Source: Mycolicibacterium sp. MU0050
GTDB taxonomy: Bacteria > Actinomycetota > Actinomycetes > Mycobacteriales > Mycobacteriaceae
DNA length: 64,000 nucleotides
Assembly: GCF_963378085.1 (NCBI RefSeq)
Contig: NZ_OY726395.1
Location: 4,216,001-4,280,000 of the forward strand
Direction of reading: 5' to 3'
Part shown: positions 19,141-27,992 of the stretch, piece after piece
How positions within the stretch are numbered: position 1 is the stretch's first letter
How the letters are laid out: every line of letters begins with the position of its first letter
The notes under the pieces: model-generated
What the model was told of the DNA's origin: nothing
Databases searched by the model: none
What the model saw: only the letters and a program-made list of their open reading frames with translations
Position numbers and translations under genes: made by a program

Positions 19141-20295
19141 TTGCAGCGCGACATCTTCGAACCCGAGCACGTCCAGTTCCGCGAGTCCGTCCGAGAGTTC
19201 CTGTCCCGCCACGTTTCACCGTTCCAGGACAGGTGGAACGCCGACGGCATCGTCGACCGGTCGGTGTATACAGAGGCCGCCCGGTACGGAATCCTGGGAT
19301 TCTCAGTACCCGAGGAATTCGGCGGTGCGGGCGTGAACAACGATTTCCGCTACAACGCTGTCGTGGCCGAGGAGTGTGCGTACGCATCCGCGCACGGGCC
19401 TGCGTTCTCGCTCCAGAACGACATCATCGCCCCGTACCTGCTGGATCTGACGACCGAAGAGCAACGCCGGCGTTGGCTCCCGCCGTTCGCCCGAGGTGAA
19501 CTCATCGCCGCAGTCGCGATGACCGAACCCGATGCAGGCAGCGACCTCCAAGGAATCCGAACCCACGCCAGGCCTGCGCAAGACGGGTGGATCCTCAACG
19601 GCGCCAAGACATTCATCTCATCCGGCATTCACGCCGACCTCGTGATCGTCGTAGCTCGGACCGCCCCCGAGCCCGACGCCAAGGCCAGCTCCGCATTCAC
19701 CCTCCTCGCGGTCGAGCGGGGCATGCCCGGATTCGATCGCGGTCGCAAGCTCGACAAGATCGGCTTGCGTTCGCAGGACACTGCGGAGTTGACCTTCAAC
19801 GACGTGCACGTTCCCGCCGCAAACGTCGTTGGAGAGGTGGGTCGTGGGTTCATTCACCTCATGCGCAACCTGCCGATGGAACGACTGTCGATCGCACTGA
19901 ACGCAGTCGCATCGTGTCGAGCCGTCTTGGACATGACGCTGGACTACGTGAAGTCCCGCAGGGCATTCGGCAGTCCGATCGGTTCATTCCAGGCCAACAA
20001 GTTCGAACTGGCCACTTACGAGACCGAGATCGACATCGCCCAGGTGTACGTGGATCGATGCATCACGGCGCTCAACGCGGGAACCCTCGACGCGACAGGA
20101 GCCGCCAAGGCCAAATGGTGGACCACAGAGCTTCAGCAGCGCGTGGTCTACGGTTGTCAGCAGATGTTCGGTGGATACGGGTATATGACCGAATACCCGA
20201 TCGCACAGGCGTATCTCGACGCCCGGATCCAAACTGTGTATGGGGGTTCGACGCAGATCATGAAGGAACTCATCGGCCGGTCCCTCGGCCTGTAG
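19141..20295 (+). CDS. Acyl-CoA dehydrogenase
   Basis: This ACAD of 384 residues has the full domain set of a stand-alone enzyme: FSVPEEFGGAGV, AVAMTEPDAGSDLQGIRT (the TEP-x-x-GSD motif), WILNGAKTFISSG, DKIGLRSQDTAELTFNDV, SRRAFGSPIGSFQANKFELA and QMFGGYGYMTEYPI. The C-terminal catalytic-loop position is Gly (VYGGSTQI), so the base must come from elsewhere, as in long-chain and isovaleryl-type enzymes. It starts at TTG 19141, 12 bp after the SDR stop, and is the last gene before a terminator. The substrate is unknown. Confidence 0.92.
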   Translation: MQRDIFEPEHVQFRESVREFLSRHVSPFQDRWNADGIVDRSVYTEAARYGILGFSVPEEFGGAGVNNDFRYNAVVAEECAYASAHGPAFSLQNDIIAPYLLDLTTEEQRRRWLPPFARGELIAAVAMTEPDAGSDLQGIRTHARPAQDGWILNGAKTFISSGIHADLVIVVARTAPEPDAKASSAFTLLAVERGMPGFDRGRKLDKIGLRSQDTAELTFNDVHVPAANVVGEVGRGFIHLMRNLPMERLSIALNAVASCRAVLDMTLDYVKSRRAFGSPIGSFQANKFELATYETEIDIAQVYVDRCITALNAGTLDATGAAKAKWWTTELQQRVVYGCQQMFGGYGYMTEYPIAQAYLDARIQTVYGGSTQIMKELIGRSLGL

Positions 20296-20308
20296 TCGGG
20301 CAGCCACG

Positions 20309-20344
20309 CACCTCTGCGCACGGCCGTTGCCGCGCGCAGAGGTG
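20309..20344 (+). terminator. Stem-loop after the plus-strand operon
   Basis: An 11-bp stem (CACCTCTGCGC / GCGCAGAGGTG) with a 14-nt loop starts 13 bases after the ACAD stop. No T run follows. It is the likely end of the 15736-20295 transcription unit. The remaining bases up to 20407 hold nothing I can name. Confidence 0.55.
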
Positions 20345-20407
20345 TCCCCGACGGTCCCTCTACGCCGAACCGATCAATCTGGACACTCTGATCCGGCGGC
20401 ACCGCAC

Positions 20408-20612
20408 GGTTGCGTCCAGCAGAGTGGTGTACGAGTCCGGAGCTGATCAGCGGTGCCGGCGTGTCGTAGCCGAGTGATTGAAGGTCATCGCGTGATTCTT
20501 CGAGAGACCCGCAGAAGTCACTCGAGCAAAGGAATCAACGCGATGACCACTGTCCACAATATCGACCTGCCCGCGGTGCTGGCCGAACGACTCACCACCA
20601 CCCACCCCGACG
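20408..20612 (+). mobile_element. IS256-family remnant (5' end, 205 bp)
   Basis: This stretch matches the left end and first 30 codons of the intact IS256 element at 47326, with only scattered differences, from the terminal GGTTGCGTCCAGCAG through the transposase start (MTTVHNIDLP) to CCCGACG. The match stops abruptly at 20612; the rest of the element is missing. The CoA-transferase gene ends 50 bp further on. It is the scar of a deletion or recombination. Its junction does not complement the 3' fragment at 33776. Confidence 0.85.
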
Positions 20613-20661
20613 GGCGCGCGTCACCGTGGTTCGCCTCGGTCACCGCGCACCCGTCCAGCAA

Positions 20662-21891
20662 TCAGGTAGCCGCGCCGGCGATCTTCAGCTCGATCAGGCC
20701 TTCATCGTCCACGCCGAGCTCACGGAGGATCTCGTCGGTGTGCTCTGCGAACTGAGGCGCACGCTCCATCTGAACCGCATGGTTGTCGAACTTCACTGGG
20801 TTCGCCACCAGTCGTTGGCGCACTCCGTCTGCATCGACGACTTCTACGATACGTCCGTTCGCCAGGAGTGCCTCGTCGTGAGCCATGTCCCATCCGTCCT
20901 GGACGGGGGCCCACTGGCCGGTGAAGTCCTTGAAGCCGACAACCCAGTCGGCATAGGTTCTCGACGCGATGGACTCGGCGATGCGCTCACACAGCGCGTC
21001 CTTGTCTGCGGCGATGCGATCGAGTGTGTCGTACCTGGGATCAGTGGCGACGTCATCGAGCCCAATGGCCGTGAAGAACTCTCTCCAGTACCGGATCGGC
21101 TGGAGTATCGCGAACTGCAGCCAGCGGCCGTCCAACGTCCGGTAACTTCCGGTGAGCGGGTTTCCCGGTGCCTGTGTTGTGCTGTCCGCCTTAGGAAGAG
21201 GTCCACCGGTCATCATCGCCAGATTCACATTGAACTGGGTTGCCCAGGCGCCCACTGCCAGCAGGGAGACGTCGATCTCAGACGGCTTCCCCGTACACTT
21301 CCGTCCGTAGAGTGCAGCGGAGATGCCAGCGGCGATGCTCAACCCTCCCATGTTGTCGCCGTATGCACCGGAGGGCATGAACGCCGAACGGGCGGTGCCC
21401 GGCGGATTCAGACCGTCCGCGCTGCCACCCCGCGCCCAGAAGGCCGTCGAATCATAGGCGCCACGCTCGGCGTCAGGACCCTCACTGCCGAACCCACTGC
21501 CCACCGCATAGATGATGTCGGGGTTGATCTTTCGGATATCTTCGACATTGATTCCGAGCTTACGACGGGCTGAGGGCAGATAATTGGTGAGGAACACATC
21601 ACTGCGCCTCACCAGTTCTTCAAGCACGGGACGTGCTTCTTGTTTCTCCAGATCCAGTCCGATGCTTCGTTTGCTGCGGTTTGGCCCCTCCATGATCGGC
21701 GCGAACGACGAGCCCTCCCGACCCGCGTCGAGACCGAGCACCCGAACCAGACCGCGCTGAGCGTCGCCCTTCTCGGCGTGCTCCACCTTGATGACATCCG
21801 CGCCCCAATCAGCGAGAATTGCCGCGGCGGCCGGCACGAAGGTGTACTGCGCGACCTCCAGGATACGGACGCCTTCCATCGGGCGGTGCAT
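20662..21891 (-). CDS. CaiB/BaiF family CoA-transferase
   Basis: This class III CoA transferase of 409 residues moves CoA from one acyl-CoA to another acid without an ATP cost. Characteristic are the N-terminal GVRILEVAQYTFVPAAAAILADWGADVIKVE, given as GVRILEVAQY and ADWGADVIKVEHAEKGD, then RSKRSIGLDLEKQEA and SDVFLTNYLP. The active-site Asp is expected in SGAYGDNMGGLS. Family members also include alpha-methylacyl-CoA racemase, which cannot be ruled out and would suit methyl-branched or steroid-type side chains. It is the last gene of the minus operon starting at 25099 and abuts the IS256 remnant. Confidence 0.9.
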   Translation of the reverse strand: MHRPMEGVRILEVAQYTFVPAAAAILADWGADVIKVEHAEKGDAQRGLVRVLGLDAGREGSSFAPIMEGPNRSKRSIGLDLEKQEARPVLEELVRRSDVFLTNYLPSARRKLGINVEDIRKINPDIIYAVGSGFGSEGPDAERGAYDSTAFWARGGSADGLNPPGTARSAFMPSGAYGDNMGGLSIAAGISAALYGRKCTGKPSEIDVSLLAVGAWATQFNVNLAMMTGGPLPKADSTTQAPGNPLTGSYRTLDGRWLQFAILQPIRYWREFFTAIGLDDVATDPRYDTLDRIAADKDALCERIAESIASRTYADWVVGFKDFTGQWAPVQDGWDMAHDEALLANGRIVEVVDADGVRQRLVANPVKFDNHAVQMERAPQFAEHTDEILRELGVDDEGLIELKIAGAAT

Positions 21892-21944
21892 GGTTACTCC
21901 TCGTTGTCTCGGTTGTCGAAGGCACTCTGACCTATGGTGGAAAA

Positions 21945-23639
21945 TCAGTTGTTGCGCAGCAGAATCGCGCCCGAGGGAACGCCTCCCCCGGCAGTGACAA
22001 CGGCGACACGCGCATTCTCGACCTGACGGCCATGGGCTTGGCCGCGCAGCTGCAGCACGGCCTCGCGAAACAGTCCGTAGCCATGCGTCCGCCCCGCCGA
22101 AAGCTGTCCACCGTGTGGATTGAGTGGCAGCCTTCCCCGCATCCCGATGCCCCTCCCCTCGTCGACGAAGTCTGTCGCGCCACCGAACTCACAGAACCCC
22201 AGGCCCTCCAGCCACGACAGGGCGTTGAAGCTGAAACCGTCGTACAGCAGAGCGACATCGACGTCATCGTGACGAAGGTCGGTCCGGGACCACAGATGGG
22301 CCGATGGGCCAAGTGACTGAGGCAGGTGGGTGAGGGTGCTCTGGTCCCAGGAAAGACGTTCCATGATCTGGGTGCCGACCGCCTCCACCAGAACCGCGGG
22401 ATTGCGGCAGTCGGCCGCGGTTTCCACCGCCGAAACGATCACCGCCACCGCACCGTCGATCGGCACGTCACAGTCGTAGAGGCCGAATGGTGAAGAGATC
22501 ATCCGCGCAGCGTGGTAGTCGTCGATCGTGATCGGGTCGCGATACACCGCCTCAGGGTTGCGCGCCGCGTTGGTTCGGGCGTTGACCGCGATCCAGCCCA
22601 ACACATCCCTGCTCACGCCGTAGCGATGCAGATAGTGCGAAGCCTGGCAGGCTATCCAGTTCGCCGCCGACACGGCCCCATAGGGTGAGCGTTCCTCGGC
22701 CATCCCGGTCGCCCGCTCCACCGGTGGTATCCAGTCACCGCTACGGACCAACGCGGCGTGGCTTGCCTCCCATACAGTTCGGAAACACAGGACATGTCGG
22801 CACAAGCCGGCCGCAACGGCCAGCATGGCTGCGATGATGGAGCCGTTCTGCCCAGGGAGATCCCCTCCGCCGTTGACCCAGGTTGGCCGGATCCGAAGGG
22901 CCTCCTCCAGGGCCATGATGCCCCCCTCGGACATGCCTGGGTGGACAGCCGGGCTTCCGGGATAGGTGGACAGTCCGTCGATCTCCGCCAGAGTCAGCCC
23001 GGCATCCGCCACCGCCTGCAGACACGCGTCCACCGTCAACGACAACGGGTCCACCATCAGCCGTCGGCCGAGTCGAGACTGGCCTACTCCGGTCACTGCG
23101 ACCCGGTCCTCGAACTTGTGTGCTGAGACCCGGGGACGCGGGGTCAGGTCCGGTTCCGGGTTCGCGGGTGGGGCTGACACCGACTCGAGGGCGTGCGGGT
23201 CGGGCTCGAACAGAGGCAGCCACACCTTGGAGTCCTGCTTCGAGAAGACAACCCGCACGTTCAGCCCGATACACACATCCTGGACATCGCAGTTGATAAT
23301 GTTCGTCGTCAATCGGACCGCGGGATCTTCATCCAGAGCGACGATCGCCACGACGTAGGGCGGAGGGAAGTCCGCGAGCCACTGCTGTTCGTTCACCGTG
23401 AATCCGACAACGACGCCACGTCCGGATACCGGCGTCAAGGACACATCACGAGCATGGCAGTAAGGGCACAGGGCCACGGGTGGATGCACCCGCCGACGAC
23501 AAGCGCTGCACTGGGCGATGCGCAGCACCCCGTCAGCTCCCGAAGCCCAGAAGGCCGCACTGGACAGCGTCGGCTGCGGCAGCGGACGCGTCGGCCCGGA
23601 CTCAACCAACGAAGGGCTCTCCCCCTTGCCCGAGGTCAC
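21945..23639 (-). CDS. Fusion of DUF35 zinc-ribbon/OB-fold domain and Ltp2-like thiolase-fold aldolase
   Basis: This 564-residue fusion protein is the most telling gene of the cluster. Residues about 25-165 form a DUF35 module: a zinc ribbon with Cys44, Cys47, Cys58 and Cys61, then an OB-fold (VSGRGVVVGFTV, VRVVFSK). Residues about 180-564 are a thiolase-fold lipid-transfer-protein domain (VAVTGVGQSRLG; NPHGGQLSAGRTHG; GGGVPSGAILL). The usual thiolase Cys is absent (GGGDLPGQNGS), as in Ltp2 aldolases, which split a beta-hydroxyacyl-CoA (retro-aldol) in steroid side-chain removal and need a separate DUF35 partner. Here both are in one chain. GTG 23639 follows the 88-residue gene by six bases. 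Confidence 0.88.
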   Translation of the reverse strand: MTSGKGESPSLVESGPTRPLPQPTLSSAAFWASGADGVLRIAQCSACRRRVHPPVALCPYCHARDVSLTPVSGRGVVVGFTVNEQQWLADFPPPYVVAIVALDEDPAVRLTTNIINCDVQDVCIGLNVRVVFSKQDSKVWLPLFEPDPHALESVSAPPANPEPDLTPRPRVSAHKFEDRVAVTGVGQSRLGRRLMVDPLSLTVDACLQAVADAGLTLAEIDGLSTYPGSPAVHPGMSEGGIMALEEALRIRPTWVNGGGDLPGQNGSIIAAMLAVAAGLCRHVLCFRTVWEASHAALVRSGDWIPPVERATGMAEERSPYGAVSAANWIACQASHYLHRYGVSRDVLGWIAVNARTNAARNPEAVYRDPITIDDYHAARMISSPFGLYDCDVPIDGAVAVIVSAVETAADCRNPAVLVEAVGTQIMERLSWDQSTLTHLPQSLGPSAHLWSRTDLRHDDVDVALLYDGFSFNALSWLEGLGFCEFGGATDFVDEGRGIGMRGRLPLNPHGGQLSAGRTHGYGLFREAVLQLRGQAHGRQVENARVAVVTAGGGVPSGAILLRNN

Positions 23640-23645
23640 CCGACG

Positions 23646-23912
23646 TCACCGACCCTGTCTGCGAAGGCTGTCGCGCAAGGTTTCCATCGCGACGAGCCGG
23701 CGCTGCATCCCGACCCGGTCGAGCAAAGCCTCCGGCACCTGTCCACCACTGTCATACCGCTGGATGCGGTCACGTTCAGCAGCGATCTCATCATCCAGCA
23801 GTGCCGCGGCCAGGCTCTGGGTGAGCAGATCCTGATCGACCCAATCATCCTGCGACAGACGGGCGGCCGGCCCGCTCATATCATCGCGTTCTGGCATTCT
23901 GCTGTCCGTCAT
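23646..23912 (-). CDS. Small helical protein of unknown function
   Basis: I do not recognise this 88-residue protein. It is charged and looks helical throughout, with LTQSLAAALLDDEIAAERDRIQRY and LRDSLRRQGR as likely amphipathic helices, and has no Cys, signal peptide or membrane segment. Its start overlaps the amidohydrolase stop (ATGA) and its stop is six bases before the aldolase fusion, so it is almost certainly translated with them and could be a subunit or assembly partner of either. No homologue comes to mind, so no function is offered. Confidence 0.7.
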   Translation of the reverse strand: MTDSRMPERDDMSGPAARLSQDDWVDQDLLTQSLAAALLDDEIAAERDRIQRYDSGGQVPEALLDRVGMQRRLVAMETLRDSLRRQGR

Positions 23913-25099
23913 GACCGAGGGAAGTTGAAGAGCTTCCGCGCATTGAGTTCGACGATCTTGTGCACGTCCTCGTCTGGGACGTGCAGCATCGACTCGTGGA
24001 CCAGCTTGCGACTGTTGGGCCAGTTCGAATCGGAGTGCGGGTAGTCGCTCTCCCAGGTGATGTTGTCAATGCCGATGGCGTGACGATTGGCGATTCCGAA
24101 GTCGTCCTCGATGAAGCATCCGTGGATGTGCTTGGCGAACAACTCGGACGGCCGCACGGTCGGATCGATGTTCTGGTAGTGGCGGTGCTTCGACCAGGTG
24201 GCGTCCATCCGCTCCAACAGGTAGGGAACCCAGCCCACCCCACCCTCGGACAGCAGGAATTTCAGCCCAGGATGCTTGTGGAACACCGGCGAGAACAGCA
24301 GGTCGGCCGTGGCATACATGGAGTTGCATCCGAACAGGGAAATCATCACCGCCATCGGCGCTTCCGGTGCTGTGATGGGGGCCTGGCCGGATGTGCCGAA
24401 GTGAACGCACAACGGTTGCTCTGTCTCCACCGCGGCAGCGAAGACCGGATCCCAATGATCCGTGTGGAACGAAGGAAGTCCCAGCGGCACAGGGTTTTCC
24501 GGAAATGATATGGTGCGCGACCCCTTCGCCGCAGTTCGGTGGATCTCCTTCACGCAGTCCTCGATCGACCACAGCGGGAGGATCGTCAGTGGAATCAGGC
24601 GATCCGGCGCAGTCGGGCACCATTCGTCAAGCACGTAGTCGTTCCATGCCTGCACCGACAACAGCGCCAGTTCGAGGTCTTTACCCTCCAAAAAGACCGT
24701 GCCGGCAAAGCGCGGGAACGAAGGGAACGACAAGGTCGCATGTACACCGTCGATGTCCATGTCCGCCACACGAGCCTTGGGGTCGTAGCACCCCGGCAGC
24801 ATGTCCTCGTACCGAGTCGGCTCGACCCCATACTCCTCGGGCTTCTTGCCTGCGACCGCGTTGAGGCCGATGTATGGGTAGATTCGGCCTTCGTACTCCC
24901 AGACCTGCGCAGGCCGTTCGGACAATCCTTCGCCTATCGCGGCGCCGTTGCCCGGGTTGATCGCCTTCGGCATCAACTTCTCGATGATCTTGGGGCCATT
25001 CTCAAGATGCTTCTTCGGCAGCCGGTCAGTCCAGAGCCTCGGGTGCTCAATCAGATGATCATCCGTGGAGATCAACTGCATGTGCGGTTGCAATGGCAT
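23909..25099 (-). CDS. Amidohydrolase (ACMSD/amidohydrolase-2 family)
   Basis: This metal-dependent TIM-barrel hydrolase or decarboxylase has 396 residues. It starts with the family pattern STDDHLIEHPRLW (metal ligands), followed by ADMDIDGVHATLSFPSFPRFAG, CVHFGTSG (metal His), KFLLSEGGVGWVPYLLERMD and WESDYPHSDSNWP (catalytic Asp). Members decarboxylate or hydrolyse acids, including ring-opening hydrolases of CoA pathways. It leads the minus operon 25099-20662 behind an operator-like site. The substrate cannot be read from the sequence. Confidence 0.9.
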   Translation of the reverse strand: MPLQPHMQLISTDDHLIEHPRLWTDRLPKKHLENGPKIIEKLMPKAINPGNGAAIGEGLSERPAQVWEYEGRIYPYIGLNAVAGKKPEEYGVEPTRYEDMLPGCYDPKARVADMDIDGVHATLSFPSFPRFAGTVFLEGKDLELALLSVQAWNDYVLDEWCPTAPDRLIPLTILPLWSIEDCVKEIHRTAAKGSRTISFPENPVPLGLPSFHTDHWDPVFAAAVETEQPLCVHFGTSGQAPITAPEAPMAVMISLFGCNSMYATADLLFSPVFHKHPGLKFLLSEGGVGWVPYLLERMDATWSKHRHYQNIDPTVRPSELFAKHIHGCFIEDDFGIANRHAIGIDNITWESDYPHSDSNWPNSRKLVHESMLHVPDEDVHKIVELNARKLFNFPRS

Positions 25100-25224
25100 T
25101 TGTCGTCACCTTCGTCATTCGAGAACTCGTTCGCGCGCTCCCACACAGCCTCCGTCGCGGTCGTCGGATCCGCCCACTGGGAGCTGATGAGCCTGGGGTG
25201 TCGAGTCCATGTCGGCCCACTCGA

Positions 25225-25246
25225 AATAATACGATACATAATAGCT
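25225..25246 (-). promoter_or_regulatory. Putative cluster operator before the amidohydrolase operon
   Basis: On the minus strand this reads TTATGTATCGTATTATT in the direction of the amidohydrolase gene, 126 bp upstream of its start. The core ATGTATCGTAWTA is shared with the sites before the hot-dog hydratase (33569-33590) and mceA (46949-46970). Confidence 0.55.
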
Positions 25247-25403
25247 CTATTGGAAGCGCCCAAGTCCACCAACTCCGGTCAGCGCCCGTATCGAAAGCCG
25301 GTGCGGCCTCAACAGTGCCGATCGCGTTATGCGACCAACAGCGAGGAATCGAGGCGCCAACCAGAGGGCACGTGTACCCACCCGCGATGATCGACTGTTT
25401 ATG

Positions 25404-25425
25404 AACAATCATATACCGTATTTTG
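25404..25425 (+). promoter_or_regulatory. Putative cluster operator before the SDR gene
   Basis: The site reads CAATCATATACCGTATTTTG on the plus strand, 98 bp before the SDR start, in the same orientation to its gene as the minus-strand sites have to theirs. The 423 bp between 25100 and 25522 hold this site and the site at 25225 but no gene I can support. Confidence 0.48.
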
Positions 25426-25522
25426 GGTGATGTCCGTCTCACCACAGCGCTCGGACGCGCCGCGCGCCTGATGTCGCGTTGACGGGCATCCAGTCACCTC
25501 ACACATTTCAGGAGATCTAGAC

Positions 25523-26386
25523 ATGGGAAAGCTCGATGGCAAAGTCGCCTTCATCACCGGGGCCGCGCGTGGTCAGGGGCGCAGCCACGCCGTGGCGCTG
25601 GCAACTGAAGGCGCCGACATCATCGCCGTGGATCTGTGCGAAGACATCGCTACGAACGAGTATCCGCTGAGCACATGGGCCGACCTCGAAGAGACGCGGC
25701 GACTTGTGGAGAAGGAGGGACGTCGCATCCACATCGCGAAGGCCGACGTGCGCAACCTGGCGGCACTGGAGGCAGCGCTGGGTGGCGGGATCGAGACACT
25801 GGGCCGACTCGACGTCGTCGTGGCCAACGCCGGCATCTGCCCGATGGGCCCGGCCTACACCGGTCAGGCATTCATCGACGCTGTGTCGGTCGACCTCACC
25901 GGTGTCATCAACACCGTGGCCACTGCGTACCCGCACCTGACTTCCGGCGCATCGATCATCGCCACGGGTTCAGTCGCCGGGCTCATCAAGGGCGCGGCCG
26001 ACAACCCGGCCACGGGCCCTGGCGGCGCAGGGTATGCCCACGCCAAACGAGGCGTCGCAACCTTCGTCCACGATCTCGCAGCCGCTCTGGCACCCGAATC
26101 CATCCGGGTGAACGCCGTGCATCCGACGAACTGCAGTACAGACATGCTCTTCAGCACACCGATGTACCGCGTATTCCGTCCAGACCTCGATGCGCCGGGT
26201 CGCGAGGACGCAGAAGCCGCGTTTCCCGCGATGCAGCCGATGCCCACGGGTTGGGTGGAACCCGCCGATGTCAGCAGCGCAGTCGTGTTCTTGGCCTCCG
26301 ACGATTCCCGCTATATCACCGGTCTTCAACTCAAAATCGATGCAGGGGCCACACTTTCGGGCACTGTTCCCTTTGCCTTCTCCTGA
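25523..26386 (+). CDS. Mycofactocin-type SDR family oxidoreductase
   Basis: This second SDR with the long cofactor loop (VAFITGAARGQGRSHA) has 287 residues. VDLCEDI, KADVRNLAALEAAL, VANAGICPMGP, a catalytic region with GYAHAKRGV and RVNAVHPTNCSTDMLF are visible, and AGFIxVDAG-type LKIDAGATL ends it. The catalytic Tyr is in GGAGYAHAK. ATG 25523 follows CAGGAGA. It stands alone between its promoter and the terminator at 26425, divergent from the amidohydrolase operon. It shares the family with 18280 but they are not near-identical copies, so they probably act on different alcohols. Confidence 0.9.
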   Translation: MGKLDGKVAFITGAARGQGRSHAVALATEGADIIAVDLCEDIATNEYPLSTWADLEETRRLVEKEGRRIHIAKADVRNLAALEAALGGGIETLGRLDVVVANAGICPMGPAYTGQAFIDAVSVDLTGVINTVATAYPHLTSGASIIATGSVAGLIKGAADNPATGPGGAGYAHAKRGVATFVHDLAAALAPESIRVNAVHPTNCSTDMLFSTPMYRVFRPDLDAPGREDAEAAFPAMQPMPTGWVEPADVSSAVVFLASDDSRYITGLQLKIDAGATLSGTVPFAFS

Positions 26387-26424
26387 TCGTTCAGGAGAGT
26401 AGCAAGTAGCGGGCCGGCAAAGAA

Positions 26425-26458
26425 ACTGAGCCGGGTGGCATAGGCCACCCGGCTCAGT
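26425..26458. terminator. Strong bidirectional stem-loop
   Basis: A perfect 15-bp stem (ACTGAGCCGGGTGGC and its complement) with a 4-nt loop lies between the convergent SDR and aldehyde dehydrogenase genes. It should stop transcription from both sides. Confidence 0.75.
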
Positions 26459-26473
26459 CGCGTTCCGCACCGA

Positions 26474-27937
26474 TCATCCGGCACTCCACAGTACCGCCTT
26501 GGTCTGCAGATATTCCTCGAGACCTGCCTCTCCCCACTCCCGCCCGAGTCCGCTCTGCTTATATCCCCCGAAGGGAACGTGCGGACTGACGCTGCCACCG
26601 CCACCGTTGATCGAGACCGTCCCGGCCCGGATCCGTTTGGCAATGGCATACGCTCGCACAGGATCTGCGGCAGAGACATTTCCGGCCAGTCCGAAATCAC
26701 TGTCGTTGGCCAGCCGCACCGCGTGGTCGTCGTCATCAAACGGGATGATCACCCCAACAGGGCCGAAGAACTCCTTCTGGGCGATCTCCATCGAATTGTC
26801 GACATCGACGAACAGAGTCGGTTCCACGAAGAAGCCCCGGTCGAGACCCGCAGGTCGTCCACCACCGAAGGCGATACTCGCGCCCTGAGCAACACCGGAC
26901 CCGATCAGAGATTCGACTTTCTCCCGCTGCGCCGCGCTGATGAGCGGACCCATCATCGTCGAAGGGTCGGCGGGATCACCCACGACAATCCCTGCCAACC
27001 CCTGAGACACCATTGAAACCAATTCCTCATAGCGGGAACGGTGCACCAACGTGCGAGTCAACAGGGCGCACCCCTGGCCCGCCTGCGTGACCATATTCGT
27101 GACCACCGCCGACGATGCGGCCACCAGGTCAGCATCGTCGCAGACGATGTTCGCCGACTTGCCGCCGAGTTCCAAGACCACCTTCTTCAGCGACGGTGCC
27201 GCCTGCTCGTACACCAGGCGCCCGACGGTGTCCGAACCGGTGAAGCTGACAAGGTCAACCATGGGGTTAGTGGTCAACTCTCGACCTGCCTCGGCATCTC
27301 CGGTGACGATGTTGAGCACACCGGGAGGCAGCCCCGCTTCCTGGGCGATCTCGCCGAACACCAACGCCTCCAACGGGGTCGTCGGCGCGGGCTTCAACAC
27401 CACGGTGCACCCGGCAGCCAGAGCGGGAGCGAGCTTCATGACGTTCAACAGAAGCGGAAAGTTGTATGCCGACACCAACGCAGCCACTCCGGCAGGCTCC
27501 CGCAGCACAACCCCTTGGCCCAGGTCCCTTCCGATGCGAGGCCGCACCCCTCGTTCGAAGTCGAAGGCGGGCAGGACCCGTTCGGCCATGTCACGGAAAT
27601 GCTCCAGCGGGATGCCGACTTGAAGGAACTCTGCCAATGGCCTGGTCGACCCAGCCTCGCGCACATTCAGATCGATCAGCTCGGTGCGCCGTTCCTCCAG
27701 AGCATCGGCCATGCGCAACAGGACCTTTGCGCGTTCCCGCGGGTGGAGGGTGGGCCACGGCCCCTCGTCGAACGCCCGACGTGCCGCCTCGATCGCCATG
27801 CGGACATCCCGGGCTGCTGCCTGCGGTACCTGTGCGATGACCTCTTCGGTGGCCGGATTGAGGACGTCGAGCGTCTCGGTGCCCGTACCGTCGCACAAGG
27901 TACCGTCGATGAAGAGGCTGGTTGTGGTTGACGTCAT
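26474..27937 (-). CDS. Aldehyde dehydrogenase
   Basis: This 487-residue ALDH has VSAYNFPLLLNVMKLAPALAAG, VLKPAPTTPLEA, SFTGSDTVGRLV, VLELGGKSAN (general base Glu), QAGQGCALLTR (nucleophilic Cys), EFFGPVGVIIPF and FGGYKQSGLGREWG. ATG 27937 follows GGAGTG; a longer open frame upstream overlaps the intergenic region and looks non-coding. It follows the P450 gene by 55 bp on the same strand, so an alcohol or aldehyde made by the P450 is probably its substrate. This terminal-oxidation logic yields the acid that the cluster's ligases activate. Confidence 0.93.
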   Translation of the reverse strand: MTSTTTSLFIDGTLCDGTGTETLDVLNPATEEVIAQVPQAAARDVRMAIEAARRAFDEGPWPTLHPRERAKVLLRMADALEERRTELIDLNVREAGSTRPLAEFLQVGIPLEHFRDMAERVLPAFDFERGVRPRIGRDLGQGVVLREPAGVAALVSAYNFPLLLNVMKLAPALAAGCTVVLKPAPTTPLEALVFGEIAQEAGLPPGVLNIVTGDAEAGRELTTNPMVDLVSFTGSDTVGRLVYEQAAPSLKKVVLELGGKSANIVCDDADLVAASSAVVTNMVTQAGQGCALLTRTLVHRSRYEELVSMVSQGLAGIVVGDPADPSTMMGPLISAAQREKVESLIGSGVAQGASIAFGGGRPAGLDRGFFVEPTLFVDVDNSMEIAQKEFFGPVGVIIPFDDDDHAVRLANDSDFGLAGNVSAADPVRAYAIAKRIRAGTVSINGGGGSVSPHVPFGGYKQSGLGREWGEAGLEEYLQTKAVLWSAG

Positions 27938-27992
27938 TTCACTCCATGTATTAGGCGATTGCCGGCTGATCCATCGAGGAGGTGGTACCCGA

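Noticed and set aside
20626..21573. A 315-codon plus-strand frame opposite the CoA-transferase gene
   Set aside because: It runs from the IS256 remnant into the antisense of a well-conserved gene and shows no motif.
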